DNA of 54,528 nucleotides from Oscillospiraceae bacterium (GTDB lineage Bacteria > Bacillota > Clostridia > Oscillospirales > Acutalibacteraceae), in the NCBI GenBank assembly GCA_031271865.1, contig JAISUW010000029.1, positions 1-54,528 of the forward strand. Direction: 5' to 3'. The position numbers were made by a program, and so were the translations under genes. Every line of letters starts with the position of its first letter. Positions within the stretch are counted from its first letter, which is position 1. Shown here one piece after another: positions 1 to 8,372 of the stretch. A model generated the notes under the pieces. That model saw only the letters and a list, made by a program, of their open reading frames with translations, did not search any database and was not told the DNA's origin.

Positions 1-21
1 CGAATCGGAGAATCTCAAAGA

Positions 22-918
22 ATGCGTATTTCTGACCGTTGGCACGACTACGATTTGATAGACACAGCCTCCGGCGAGCGATTGGAACGCTGGGGGGAGT
101 ATATACTCATCCGCCCGGATCCGCAGGTGATTTGGGTGGAGCGCACGTCTAATCTGTGGGAGAAAGCGGCAGCGCGGTACCATCGTTCTGCCAACGGCGG
201 CGGACAATGGGAGTTTCTGCACAAGCTGCCGGAGGACTGGCAAATCTCTTGGCAGGGCATAGAGAACACACCGCAGCTGCACTTCAAAATCAGCCCGATG
301 GGGTTCAAGCATACCGGAATTTTTCCGGAGCAGGCTGTGAATTGGGAGTACTTACAGGTTTGGATTACAGAGCTTCTAAAAAAACATAACACCGCGCCGA
401 GGGTCTTGAATCTGTTTGCTTATACAGGCGGCGCAACACTGGCGTGTTTAGCGGCGGGCGCACACGTCACCCATGTGGATGCCGCCAAAGGCATGGTGCA
501 GCGCGCGAAGGAAAACGCCGGCCTCTCCGGTTTGGCAGAGAGACCGATGCGCTGGATTGTAGAGGACTGCCTAAAATTCACGCAGCGGGAAGTGCGGCGC
601 GGGGTCAAGTACGATATTATTATCATGGACCCGCCGAGCTATGGCCGCGGTCCGGGCGGAGAAGTCTGGAAGTTTGAGGAACAGATTAACCGCCTGCTGG
701 ACACCTGCATTCCGCTCCTGCAACCGTCAGGGTTGCTGCTGCTGAACTTTTATACAGAATCATTCTCCCCGGGGGTCATAGAGTACTTCCTGCGGCAGAA
801 GCTGCTGCCCCGCTTCGGAGGCGAAGTGCATGCGGACGAAATCGGTCTGCGCGTGTCGGCCACCGATTGGGTACTCCCCTGCGGCGCAACAGCGATGTGG
901 CAGGGCAAGAAACCATAG
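22..918 (+). CDS. Class I SAM-dependent methyltransferase (RlmI/RlmK-like)
   Basis: 298 aa. The C-terminal half is a Rossmann methyltransferase: the SAM-binding motif I reads LNLFAYTGGATL (about residues 130-141), followed by the acidic HVDAAKGM motif, and motif IV is DPPSYGRG (about 204-211). The DPPSY motif is typical of enzymes that methylate a base in RNA. The family includes RlmI (23S rRNA m5C1962) and related S-adenosylmethionine-dependent methyltransferases, so a 23S rRNA target is likely but not proven. The start is close to the window edge, with GGAG about 11 nt upstream of the ATG. No gene partner is visible upstream. Downstream is murA after a 287-nt gap with its own promoter. Confidence 0.85.
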   Translation: MRISDRWHDYDLIDTASGERLERWGEYILIRPDPQVIWVERTSNLWEKAAARYHRSANGGGQWEFLHKLPEDWQISWQGIENTPQLHFKISPMGFKHTGIFPEQAVNWEYLQVWITELLKKHNTAPRVLNLFAYTGGATLACLAAGAHVTHVDAAKGMVQRAKENAGLSGLAERPMRWIVEDCLKFTQREVRRGVKYDIIIMDPPSYGRGPGGEVWKFEEQINRLLDTCIPLLQPSGLLLLNFYTESFSPGVIEYFLRQKLLPRFGGEVHADEIGLRVSATDWVLPCGATAMWQGKKP

Positions 919-1017
919 GCATGAGATAAATCGTGCGGACATAGGATGGTTTGGGAAAAGCAAGAAAGAATCCCATATATTTCCAAATTCGAATTAACAA
1001 AAAATATAAAAACCCTC

Positions 1018-1046
1018 TTTATTTTTGCCGTAAAATATGTTATAAT
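1018..1046 (+). promoter_or_regulatory. Putative sigma-A promoter for murA
   Basis: A TATAAT box at 1041-1046 is preceded by TGT (extended -10 form) and, 17 bp upstream, a weak TTTATT -35. It lies about 160 nt before the TTG start of murA. A small hairpin with a GNRA-type loop (GCGGC-GAGA-GCCGC, 1079-1092) sits in the leader. No open frame explains 919-1205. Confidence 0.45.
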
Positions 1047-1205
1047 AAATGCGGTAGCCCATGCGGATGTATGAAATAGCGGCGAGAGCCGCCGGGAATA
1101 TTTGACAATGCCGAAAACGCGGATAACACATTGTCGCAGGAATACCATATTCTGAGCATAACGGGATTATATGCTCGCTTATCTATTCATCGAGGTGCTT
1201 TAAGC

Positions 1206-2495
1206 TTGGAAAAAATATTTATTAACGGCGGCCGCCCCCTGCAAGGGGAAGTCAGCATTGACGGTGCCAAGAATGCGGTTCTGGCACTACTGGCCGCTGC
1301 CATTCTCTGCCGCGATACGGTACGGTTGGATAACATCCCGAATATAAGCGACGTTTCTATCATGCTCCATATTCTGGATGAGCTGGGCGCAGATGTCAAA
1401 CGCATCAACAAGAATTGCGTGGAAATCAATACGCGCCACTTCCATTCCGGTGTCGTCCCGCACGACCTGACGAAGCACTTCCGCGCCTCCTACTACCTAT
1501 TGGGTGCCCTCTTCGGGCGCTTCGGTCATGCGCGTGTGGCGATGCCCGGCGGCTGCGACTTGGGTCTGCGCCCGATTGACCAGCACATCCGCGGTTTTGA
1601 GGCACTCGGAGCCAAAGTAGGTTTTGAGGAGAACGCCGTTATCTCCCTGCAAAGCGACCAACCGATGGGAAGTGCCATCTATTTGGATATGCCTTCCGTG
1701 GGTGCGACAATCAATATCATGCTTGCGGCTGTCCGCGCAATGGGCAATACTATTATAGAAGGTGCCGCCAAGGAACCGCACGTGGTTGACCTCGCCAACT
1801 TTCTCAATTCCATGGGGGCGGATGTGCGCGGCGCCGGTACGGATAACATCAAAATCCGCGGCGTGAAAGAACTGCACGGCTGCGAATATGCTTGCATTCC
1901 CGACCAGATCGAGGCCGGTACCTATATGGTCGCTGCCGCTGCTTCCGGCGGGGATGTTTTGGTGCGCGGTGTTATCCCGAAGCACATGGAAACTATCACC
2001 GCCAAACTTGTGGAGTGCGGTGCTAGAATTATTGAGTACGATGAGGCACTTCATGTGACGGCACCCGCCGGTCTGCGTGCCTGCAAAATCAAAACCTCCT
2101 ACCATCCTGCCTTCCCAACGGATATGCAATCCCAATTCGGCGCCATGCTTACCACCGCCAACGGCATCAGCATCATCAACGAAGGCATCTTTGACAACCG
2201 CTTCCGCTACATGGATCAACTCATCCGTATGGGAGCCAATGTCAAAGTGGACGGCAAAGTGGCTGTCATAGAAGGCGTAAAAGCCTTGCGCGGAGCGCAA
2301 GTGAAGTGCTATGACCTGCGGGCCGGGGCGGCAATGGTCATCGCCGGACTTATGGCGCACGGTCAGACAGAAATTGAGGACATTGAGTTCATCGATCGCG
2401 GCTATGTGGATATGGTCGGCAAACTCCGCGCCATGGGCGCGGAAATCTCCCGCCGTGACATCCCGGAACAGCACGGTCTGCGCAATGCAGGATAA
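1206..2495 (+). CDS. murA: UDP-N-acetylglucosamine 1-carboxyvinyltransferase
   Basis: 429 aa. It transfers enolpyruvate from PEP to UDP-GlcNAc, the first committed step of peptidoglycan synthesis, in the cytoplasm. The N-terminus EKIFINGGRPLQGEV, the KNA loop (AKNAVLALLAA), the active-site Cys in PGGCDLGLRP (Cys117 from this start, the fosfomycin target) and the C-terminal RAGAAMVIAGL motif all fit EPSP-synthase-fold MurA at normal length. I chose TTG at 1206 because GAGGTG (1192-1197) is spaced 8 nt before it. The ATG at 1131 would add 25 residues not found in the family. Cysteine instead of Asp in the loop means predicted fosfomycin sensitivity. Confidence 0.95.
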   Translation: MEKIFINGGRPLQGEVSIDGAKNAVLALLAAAILCRDTVRLDNIPNISDVSIMLHILDELGADVKRINKNCVEINTRHFHSGVVPHDLTKHFRASYYLLGALFGRFGHARVAMPGGCDLGLRPIDQHIRGFEALGAKVGFEENAVISLQSDQPMGSAIYLDMPSVGATINIMLAAVRAMGNTIIEGAAKEPHVVDLANFLNSMGADVRGAGTDNIKIRGVKELHGCEYACIPDQIEAGTYMVAAAASGGDVLVRGVIPKHMETITAKLVECGARIIEYDEALHVTAPAGLRACKIKTSYHPAFPTDMQSQFGAMLTTANGISIINEGIFDNRFRYMDQLIRMGANVKVDGKVAVIEGVKALRGAQVKCYDLRAGAAMVIAGLMAHGQTEIEDIEFIDRGYVDMVGKLRAMGAEISRRDIPEQHGLRNAG

Positions 2496-2561
2496 GCATA
2501 GTTCCGGGCGGTGCAACCGCCCTTTTATAAAGCAGTTTGTATTTGGGGAAAGAGGATTTTC

Positions 2562-3239
2562 GTGAAACGCACCGAACTCCGGAATTCAAAAGCTTTTGCA
2601 GCAGGCTTCCGCCTGTTTGCCATGCTCTTTGCCCTCTGGGGCATCCTTCAAACGATTGGCGTGTTTGCGGGACAAGTCTTCCATACAGCTTTGCTGTATT
2701 ATACTGTGCAGTCGAACATATTGGCTCTTCTGCTGTTCGGGGTGTACTTCGTCCGAACGCTGCGCAGCCCAAAAGGCAGTAATTATGGTTTCAGCCCGCG
2801 TCTGTCTTTTCTGGTCACCCATGCCATCATGATTACCATGTTCGTGTTTTGGTTTGTGCTTGCACCGTTCGATTTTGTGCCGATTGCATACTTATTGCGC
2901 TTGGATAACTTGGCCGTGCATTTGATTACGCCGTTACTTGTACTCTTTGACTACCTCTTCTTTCACAAACGCGGCACACTCAAGAAACAGGACTGTGTGC
3001 TTTGTTTGGTCTACCCGTATATCTATTTAGCAATCGTACTCCCGCTGGGTCTTCTGCATAAAGTCAACTTCGGCGCGATGTGGGGAAGTCCCTCCTACTA
3101 CCCTTATATGTTTCTTGACATCGACCTGCTCGGTTGGCTGGTACTGCCGATTGTGCTCGGGATGTCCGGCTTCTTCGCACTGCTTGCTTGGCTCTGGTAC
3201 CGCGCCGACAAAAAGCTCGGGAACAAAAATAATTTATAA
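2562..3239 (+). CDS. Pr6Pr-like six-helix membrane protein
   Basis: 225 aa. About six hydrophobic segments span most of the protein, with YYTVQSNILALLLFG early on (the (T/F)xQSN signature of the Pr6Pr membrane family) and basic residues at both ends. Function is unknown. The GTG at 2562 is preferred because AAAGAGG lies about 7 nt upstream; the upstream ATG at 2511 would add 17 residues and has no ribosome-binding site. It follows murA by 66 nt and precedes the WalJ-like hydrolase by 17 nt, so the three may be co-transcribed. Confidence 0.7.
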   Translation: MKRTELRNSKAFAAGFRLFAMLFALWGILQTIGVFAGQVFHTALLYYTVQSNILALLLFGVYFVRTLRSPKGSNYGFSPRLSFLVTHAIMITMFVFWFVLAPFDFVPIAYLLRLDNLAVHLITPLLVLFDYLFFHKRGTLKKQDCVLCLVYPYIYLAIVLPLGLLHKVNFGAMWGSPSYYPYMFLDIDLLGWLVLPIVLGMSGFFALLAWLWYRADKKLGNKNNL

Positions 3240-3256
3240 TAAGTAAAGGATTTCCA

Positions 3257-4051
3257 ATGACTAAAATCCATGCGCTCTTCTCTTCCTCCAAAGGCTGCTG
3301 TACTTACATAGGCAACGCCGCCGGCGGCATCCTAATCGACGCCGGCGGAAGCCGCAAGCAAATCATAGAAGGTCTGAAAGCGATAGGGGTGACTCCCTCG
3401 CAGATTGGTGCTGTCTTTATTACCCATGAGCACAGCGACCACATCAGCGGTCTGCGCGTCTTTTGCGAGCAGACCGGTACACCAGTGTTTCTCAGCCGCG
3501 GCACCAAACGCGGGCTGCAGAGCCGCTACCCCAGCACCCTCACCGGCAAGATGGATGTCAGCGTCTTCGCCGATAAGCCGGTTGAAGCAAACGGCTTCCT
3601 CGTGGAAAGCTTCCACACCAGCCATGACACCGTAGACCCCCGCGGCTTCCGTATCACCGATATGCAGGGCAACACGTTCGCTGTCTGCACCGATACCGGG
3701 ATTGTTACCAACGACACCCGCGCAGCGTTGCGCGGTGTAGGTTGCGTTATGATTGAATCCAACCACGACATCCAAATGCTCCGCAACAGCACCACGAAGG
3801 ATTACGGTACGAAACGCCGCGTACTCTCCGATGTGGGGCATCTTTCCAATGATGCCTGCGCCGCCTACCTCCCGGAATTAATAGAGGGAGGCACCACGCG
3901 CATTATCTTGGCGCACCTCTCCCCGGATGACAACCGCCCGGAGATAGCCGTAGACTGCGCCGAAACAGCCCTTCGTACCGTCGGGGCGCGGCGCGGTTCG
4001 GATTATGAGCTTTGGGTCGCAGGGTACGTGCAGACACCTGTGATGGTTTAG
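3257..4051 (+). CDS. MBL-fold metallo-hydrolase, WalJ/YycJ-like
   Basis: 264 aa. The zinc-binding signature HEHSDH (residues 57-62) and later metal-binding His/Asp residues (HTSHDT, CTDTG, SNHD, DVGHLSND) mark a beta-lactamase-fold hydrolase. The N-terminus (ALFSSSKGCCTYIG) and overall size match the WalJ/YycJ group, cytoplasmic proteins linked in Firmicutes to cell-wall/division control and DNA metabolism. Here it lies near murA rather than in a walRK operon. SD: GTAAAGGA about 7 nt before the ATG. A palindrome pair starts just after the stop. Confidence 0.85.
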   Translation: MTKIHALFSSSKGCCTYIGNAAGGILIDAGGSRKQIIEGLKAIGVTPSQIGAVFITHEHSDHISGLRVFCEQTGTPVFLSRGTKRGLQSRYPSTLTGKMDVSVFADKPVEANGFLVESFHTSHDTVDPRGFRITDMQGNTFAVCTDTGIVTNDTRAALRGVGCVMIESNHDIQMLRNSTTKDYGTKRRVLSDVGHLSNDACAAYLPELIEGGTTRIILAHLSPDDNRPEIAVDCAETALRTVGARRGSDYELWVAGYVQTPVMV

Positions 4052-4056
4052 AGGGA

Positions 4057-4099
4057 GGAACCGCATTGCGGTTCCCCCGGGAAGCCGCAATGCGGCTTC
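4057..4099. repeat. Two RAYT-type palindromes in tandem
   Basis: Two 19-nt palindromes: GGAACCGCATTGCGGTTCC (4057-4075) and GAAGCCGCAATGCGGCTTC (4081-4099). They share the CCGCA-W-TGCGG core with an unpaired central A or T, but their outer four bases differ and still pair. Centres are 24 bp apart. The same family flanks the RAYT gene at 7575-8358. Confidence 0.9.
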
Positions 4100-4109
4100 T
4101 GCTTTAGTG

Positions 4110-4165
4110 TCCAAAACGTAAACTTTTCCAAAACGCTTGTAATTCCCTGCTAAATAATGTATACT
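4110..4165 (+). promoter_or_regulatory. Sigma-A promoter of the MFS gene with paired TCCAAAACG boxes
   Basis: TTGTAA (4137-4142), 17 bp, TATACT (4160-4165). Immediately upstream are two copies of TCCAAAACG (4110-4118 and 4127-4135), a likely operator pair next to the -35. Confidence 0.75.
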
Positions 4166-4235
4166 ATTCTAAGTACACTATGCAGAACTCTGCTTTAGTA
4201 GGAATCACAGAGCAGAAAGCAAAAGGGGGATTCCC

Positions 4236-5867
4236 GTGGCACAATTAAACGTAAAGAACGGAAAGCTGGACATCGGGAAAACATTGTTGACCGGTTTCGG
4301 TTTCATGGCAGCCAACATAGCATGGACCATTTATGACCCATACATCACGAAAATCCTAAAGAAATTCCTGACAGCTTCCGAGTGGGTATCCAACGCCTCG
4401 CAGAAAGTGGGCGACACAGCCTTCCTTTCGAACTTTATGGCAACGCAGGGAGAGTCTACCGTCATCGGCGGGAAATTCACGCTTGTACCGCTCTTCATCG
4501 GAATCATAATGACTTTCGATAACATTTTCGGAGTTATCTTCCAACCGCAGTTCGGGAAGCTCTCCGACCGCTGCCGTTCCCGGTTGGGGAAGCGGCGGCC
4601 GTTCATTGTGGCGGGGGCACCGGTATCGGCGCTCCTCTTTGCCATGATACCCTTTATGCCCAACCTCGCTACGGTCATGGCTTGCATTATTTTCTTTGTG
4701 TTCGTCATGAGCCTGTGGCGCGCACCGGTCGTGGCACTCATGCCGGACCTGACGCCCCCGGAACTGCGCTCCGACGGCAACGCCATCATTAATCTGATGG
4801 GCGGGGTCGGCGGCGGCGTAGCCATGGTCATCGGTTCTGTATTCACAGCGATTTATCTGGCTGTCACAGGGGTCGCCAAGGAAGCCTTGGATGAGTTCAA
4901 GGTCTTCCCGATGGTATTCATCTTCGGCTCGGTCATGATGATAATCGCTGTGTTTGTGCTGCTGTTCTTCGTAAAGGAGGAGGATACCTCCATCCTCTCC
5001 TCCGATGTGCTAAAAAGCCGCGCGCTGCCCTCCCGCGCCGAGCGCAAAGCGGAGAAGCGTGCCGAGCGGGAAGCCCACAAGCTTACCAAAGACCGCAAAG
5101 CAAGTCTTATCCTTATGATGGCCTGCCTGTTCTTTCTGTTCTGCGGCTCGAATGCAGTGCAGACTTTCTTCGCCCTCTTTGCAGAGGAAATCCTGCACAT
5201 CGAAACCGCAGACGCCACGTTAAGGCTGCTTATATTCGCTGTAGCCTCTATGGCAGCAGCAATCCCTGCCGGGAAGCTCGGCACTCGCTTCGGCAGGAAA
5301 AAAACCATCATCGGCGGTTTGGCGCTCTTCGGCGGCGCATTTATTGTGTTCTTAGGCACGTTGCTTATCGTACTTTCGGGGCAGAATATCAGTATCGGGG
5401 AGTTCATCAACGCTAACATCAACGGTGCTGTCAACGAAGAGGTTCTTCGCATACTGAACATCGTGGTATTCCCGATTCTGGTCTGTGCCGGCGCGGCGAA
5501 TATGCTCATCACTGTCAACACTCTTCCCCTTGTACTGGACATCGGCGGCATCGACCGTGTAGGCACGTTCACCGGCTACTACTACACTGCCACATTCTCT
5601 GCACAGATTGCCTCCCCGATTGTGTACGGTCTGGTTCGTATGTTCACCGGCACATACCTATCGCTCTTCATATACAGCCCGATTGCTTTCTTGTTTGCCC
5701 TGGCATTCATCGCTTTCGTGAAGCACGGAGAAGCTTTGCCGGATGAAATGGTAGAGGCAGCGGAGAACAGCGAAGCTTACTGCGCCAGCCCGGCACCCCT
5801 TCCTGCTGCAACGGATACTGCCGCAGAACCGCACAGTCCCGAACCTGCCGCCGATTCTGCGGAATAA
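4236..5867 (+). CDS. MFS transporter, SLC45/GPH-like
   Basis: 543 aa. About twelve transmembrane helices in two halves, separated by a charged cytoplasmic loop (about residues 255-285, rich in RAERKAEKRAERE). The loop-2/3 region carries KLSDRCRSRLGKRRPF, which resembles the G-x-x-x-D-R-x-x-x-R-x-G-R-R-P-F/Y motif of sugar:cation symporters (GPH/SLC45 type). A sugar or glycoside is the likely substrate but cannot be named. The GTG start is supported by AAAAGGGGGA 5-10 nt upstream and by the promoter at 4137-4165. The C-terminal 40 residues are a low-complexity Ala/Pro/Glu tail. A single-gene transcript appears likely. Confidence 0.85.
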   Translation: MAQLNVKNGKLDIGKTLLTGFGFMAANIAWTIYDPYITKILKKFLTASEWVSNASQKVGDTAFLSNFMATQGESTVIGGKFTLVPLFIGIIMTFDNIFGVIFQPQFGKLSDRCRSRLGKRRPFIVAGAPVSALLFAMIPFMPNLATVMACIIFFVFVMSLWRAPVVALMPDLTPPELRSDGNAIINLMGGVGGGVAMVIGSVFTAIYLAVTGVAKEALDEFKVFPMVFIFGSVMMIIAVFVLLFFVKEEDTSILSSDVLKSRALPSRAERKAEKRAEREAHKLTKDRKASLILMMACLFFLFCGSNAVQTFFALFAEEILHIETADATLRLLIFAVASMAAAIPAGKLGTRFGRKKTIIGGLALFGGAFIVFLGTLLIVLSGQNISIGEFINANINGAVNEEVLRILNIVVFPILVCAGAANMLITVNTLPLVLDIGGIDRVGTFTGYYYTATFSAQIASPIVYGLVRMFTGTYLSLFIYSPIAFLFALAFIAFVKHGEALPDEMVEAAENSEAYCASPAPLPAATDTAAEPHSPEPAADSAE

Positions 5868-5999
5868 TCAGCATTTCTTTTCGCCGAGCCGCCGGATACT
5901 CCAGCTGATACGCCCCGGCAAAGCATGGACAAGCCGGAAACATGAACCTTCGGGATGCAAGACGCGCATTCCCTAAGATAAAAGGAGAGAAAGAACCCT

Positions 6000-6740
6000 A
6001 TGGAAGAAATCAGCCAAGGCTATGATTTCCCGACTTTCCCAAATCCATTGGTGGAAATCAAAAACCTAACCAAGAGCTACGGCTCCAATGTGGTGCTCAA
6101 GAACATCACATTCCAACTCCCCCGCGGCACCATCGTCGGTCTGATGGGCCCCAACGGCTCCGGGAAAACATCCCTGATGAAGATCCTCACCGGTATGATT
6201 AACGACTACTCCGGTCAAGTTATTATCGATGGAGAAAGCATTGGGGCGCATACCAAAGCCATCACCGCTTGGCTTCCGGACAAGACCTACCTCCCGCAGT
6301 GGATGAGTGCTAAGCAGGCTATCAACTACATGGCAGACTTCTACACGAACTTCGACAAGCCCAAAGCTTTGGATATGCTCGAGAAGTTTAAGCTCAAGCC
6401 TGATATGCGTGTGAAATCCATGTCCAAGGGTATGCAGGAAAAGCTCCTCCTCCTCCTCACCATGAGCCGGAATGCGGAATTCTATGTCCTCGACGAACCG
6501 CTCGGCGGCGTAGACCCCTCCGGCCGCCAGTTCATTATGGACACCATCCTCAACAACCGCCCGGAGGACTCAACCATCCTCCTTTCTACCCACATGATTT
6601 ACGATATGGAGCGCGTGTTCGATTATGCCCTGATGATCGGCGACCAGCGCGTGCTGCAGTATAACACCGTAGACTTCTTCGAGGCGGCCGGCCGCGACCT
6701 CAACCAACTCTTCCAGGAGGTGTTCCCCTATGTTGGGTAA
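6000..6740 (+). CDS. ABC transporter ATP-binding protein
   Basis: 246 aa. Walker A GPNGSGKT (residues 50-57), degenerate signature MSKGM (141-145) with the usual following Q, Walker B YVLDEP (about 162-167), and H-loop STHM (His198). This pattern (SKGM, LDEPLGGVDP) fits YtrB/BcrA-type exporter ATPases, which pair with a separate membrane subunit. SD AAAAGGAGAG lies before the ATG. Its end overlaps the permease gene by 11 bp, indicating translational coupling. Substrate unknown: peptide or lipid export and self-resistance are the usual roles of this type. Confidence 0.9.
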   Translation: MEEISQGYDFPTFPNPLVEIKNLTKSYGSNVVLKNITFQLPRGTIVGLMGPNGSGKTSLMKILTGMINDYSGQVIIDGESIGAHTKAITAWLPDKTYLPQWMSAKQAINYMADFYTNFDKPKALDMLEKFKLKPDMRVKSMSKGMQEKLLLLLTMSRNAEFYVLDEPLGGVDPSGRQFIMDTILNNRPEDSTILLSTHMIYDMERVFDYALMIGDQRVLQYNTVDFFEAAGRDLNQLFQEVFPYVG

Positions 6741-7572
6741 ACTTTTAAAAAATGAATTCATCCAGACCGGTCGCTCTTTTGTGCCGCTGCTCGGCGGTGC
6801 TATCCTTGTCAGCGGTGTGGTCACGCTCCTCTCCCTCGGCGACACCATCGGGGAAGGTCAGTTCATCGCCGGGATGCTTCTGAATATGCTCCTCATTGTC
6901 CTCGGCGCCGTTATCCAAGTTGTTTCGATGGTCTTCGTCTTGATGAACATCAATCGCTCCCTCTTCTCCAACCAAGGATACCTCACTTTCTCCCTGCCTG
7001 TGTCCTCGACATCCAATCTCTTCTCTAAGTTCATCACAGGCTTTGTGTGGCTCCTCCTCTCCGCCGGTGTCGCCATGGGTGTTATCTTCGTCAGCTTCCA
7101 GAACTATCGCCGGATCTTCCACCACGCCGCCGACATGATGTCGCTTATGGGCAATGAGCAGTCCGCCAGCCTCCAAGATCAGCTCTCCGGGATGGTATCC
7201 TTTGCCTCTTTCGGTGATGTCCTGCGCTTCGCTCTGATCTTCTTTATCCAAATCTTCGCCTTCCTCCTACTCATCATGATGGCTATCATCTTTATCATTA
7301 CCATCTCCCACGTGCGGCCCTTCTCCCTGAAGCCCGGCTTCTGGATGTTCGCTTTCGCTATCCTCACCGGTGCCCTTTGCGTCAATGCCATCAAATGGAT
7401 CGGCGAAGCTCTGCCCTTTATCGTCCAAATGCGCCTACTCAAAGTCAGTTTCACAAATATCAACGAGGCCGCTACCATTAATCTCTCTCAAATGTTTATT
7501 GCCGCTGCGCTCAGCGTCGGGTTGTTCTTCTTGACGGATTTGTTGCTGAAGAAGAAAATATCGCTGAAATAG
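6730..7572 (+). CDS. ABC transporter permease subunit
   Basis: 280 aa with about six hydrophobic segments (near residues 18-35, 45-75, 95-125, 160-200, 205-230, 250-272) and a basic C-terminus. The N-terminus MLGKLLKNEFIQTGRSF and the phrase FSNQGYLTFSLPVS are typical of membrane partners of YtrB-like ATPases. It overlaps the ATPase gene by 11 bp and is almost certainly its partner. Its stop codon lies 3 bp before the palindrome array. Confidence 0.8.
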   Translation: MLGKLLKNEFIQTGRSFVPLLGGAILVSGVVTLLSLGDTIGEGQFIAGMLLNMLLIVLGAVIQVVSMVFVLMNINRSLFSNQGYLTFSLPVSSTSNLFSKFITGFVWLLLSAGVAMGVIFVSFQNYRRIFHHAADMMSLMGNEQSASLQDQLSGMVSFASFGDVLRFALIFFIQIFAFLLLIMMAIIFIITISHVRPFSLKPGFWMFAFAILTGALCVNAIKWIGEALPFIVQMRLLKVSFTNINEAATINLSQMFIAAALSVGLFFLTDLLLKKKISLK

Positions 7573-7574
7573 AG

Positions 7575-7752
7575 AAGCCGCAATGCGGCTTTGCGATGGG
7601 AACCGCATTGCGGTTCCTCTGCGGGTCCGCAATGCGGACCCCGGCCGGGAGAAGGCGCCGCAATGCGGCGCCGAAGCGGAACCGCAATGCGGTTCCCACG
7701 TCAAACGCAAAGGTCAGGCGGAAAGGAACCGAGGTGTCCGCAATGCGGACAC
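7575..7752. repeat. Array of six RAYT-type palindromes upstream of the RAYT gene
   Basis: Palindromes at 7575-7591, 7599-7617, 7623-7641, 7654-7672, 7678-7696 and 7734-7752. Each has the form N4-CCGCA-W-TGCGG-N4' with fully complementary but different outer arms (AAG/CTT, GGAA/TTCC, GGGT/ACCC, GGCG/CGCC, GGAA/TTCC, GTGT/ACAC). Centres are spaced 25, 24, 31, 24 and 56 bp. The array occupies nearly all of the gap between the ABC permease and the transposase-like gene. Confidence 0.9.
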
Positions 7753-7776
7753 TTCCTCCCGAAAAGGAGTTTGCGA

Positions 7777-8301
7777 ATGGCGGGATCTCAGCAACCGGAC
7801 GGTGTCTTTTTTGTAACGATCTGCACAAAAGGGCACGAAGGCATCTTGGGCAGCATAGAGAACGATGAAATGGTTTTATCCGAGGCAGGCATGGCAGTAC
7901 AAGACTGCATAGAGACCATCAACAAGGTATATCCATCTGTATTGGTAGACAGCAGTTGCATCATGCCGAATCATATTCATTTACTCCTTATTTGTTTGGC
8001 ATATCCGAATAACGTACCGCTGCACCAGTTGATACAGCAATTCAAATCGAGTGCATCCAAGAAAGCGCGCCGCAGTCTTTGGGAATCATACAGATTGCCG
8101 GAAAAGATTATTGTAAACCACACAGTAGTCAATGCACGGCAATACATACGGGACAATGCGTGGCGTTGGGTATCGGATTGCTACCATCCGGACAGTTTAC
8201 AGGCAACGCTTGCGGCTGAGGAGCGGAAAAGCCGGAAAGCATCTCACGCAAGATACACGGACGCGCCGGAGGATGTCCCGCCGCCGGAAGAGGAGCCGTA
8301 A
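7777..8301 (+). CDS. REP-associated tyrosine transposase-like protein (RAYT, Y1/HUH)
   Basis: 174 aa. The N-terminal GVFFVTICTKGHEGILG and the HUH metal site MPNHIHLLL (His66, His68) identify a Y1_Tnp/TnpA-REP domain. The likely catalytic tyrosine is Tyr123 in ARQYIRDN. Known RAYTs are single-strand DNA endonucleases that process nearby palindromic REP elements. I chose ATG 7777 because AAAAGGAG (7762-7769) is 7 nt upstream; the longer frame from 7591 would merely translate the repeats. It lacks the usual NP after Y-I-x-x-N, and its tail is Pro/Glu-rich. The stop codon TAA lies inside the first downstream palindrome. It is the only domesticated-transposase gene in the window. Confidence 0.88.
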   Translation: MAGSQQPDGVFFVTICTKGHEGILGSIENDEMVLSEAGMAVQDCIETINKVYPSVLVDSSCIMPNHIHLLLICLAYPNNVPLHQLIQQFKSSASKKARRSLWESYRLPEKIIVNHTVVNARQYIRDNAWRWVSDCYHPDSLQATLAAEERKSRKASHARYTDAPEDVPPPEEEP

Positions 8302-8358
8302 TACGGCTCCCCCCGGGAACCGCAATGCGGTTCCCCCTCGGAACCGCAATGCGGTTCC
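8292..8358. repeat. Three RAYT-type palindromes downstream of the RAYT gene
   Basis: GGAGCCGTAATACGGCTCC (8292-8310), GGAACCGCAATGCGGTTCC (8316-8334) and the same again (8340-8358). Centres are exactly 24 bp apart. The first has a compensatory core change (CCGTA/TACGG instead of CCGCA/TGCGG) and contains the RAYT stop codon at its centre. The last ends 14 nt before the nadD start. Confidence 0.9.
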
Positions 8359-8372
8359 CGAAAGGAAACCCC

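Noticed and set aside
1497-2516. 339-aa minus-strand frame opposite murA
   Set aside because: Antisense shadow of murA codons with no recognisable domain.
7591-7776. N-terminal 62-residue extension of the RAYT reading frame and a frame at 7583-7816
   Set aside because: These frames translate the palindromes; the good SD lies just before ATG 7777.
7575-8358. CRISPR array
   Set aside because: The units are palindromes with variable arms and about 5-nt spacers, not constant repeats with 30-40 nt unique spacers, and no cas genes are near.
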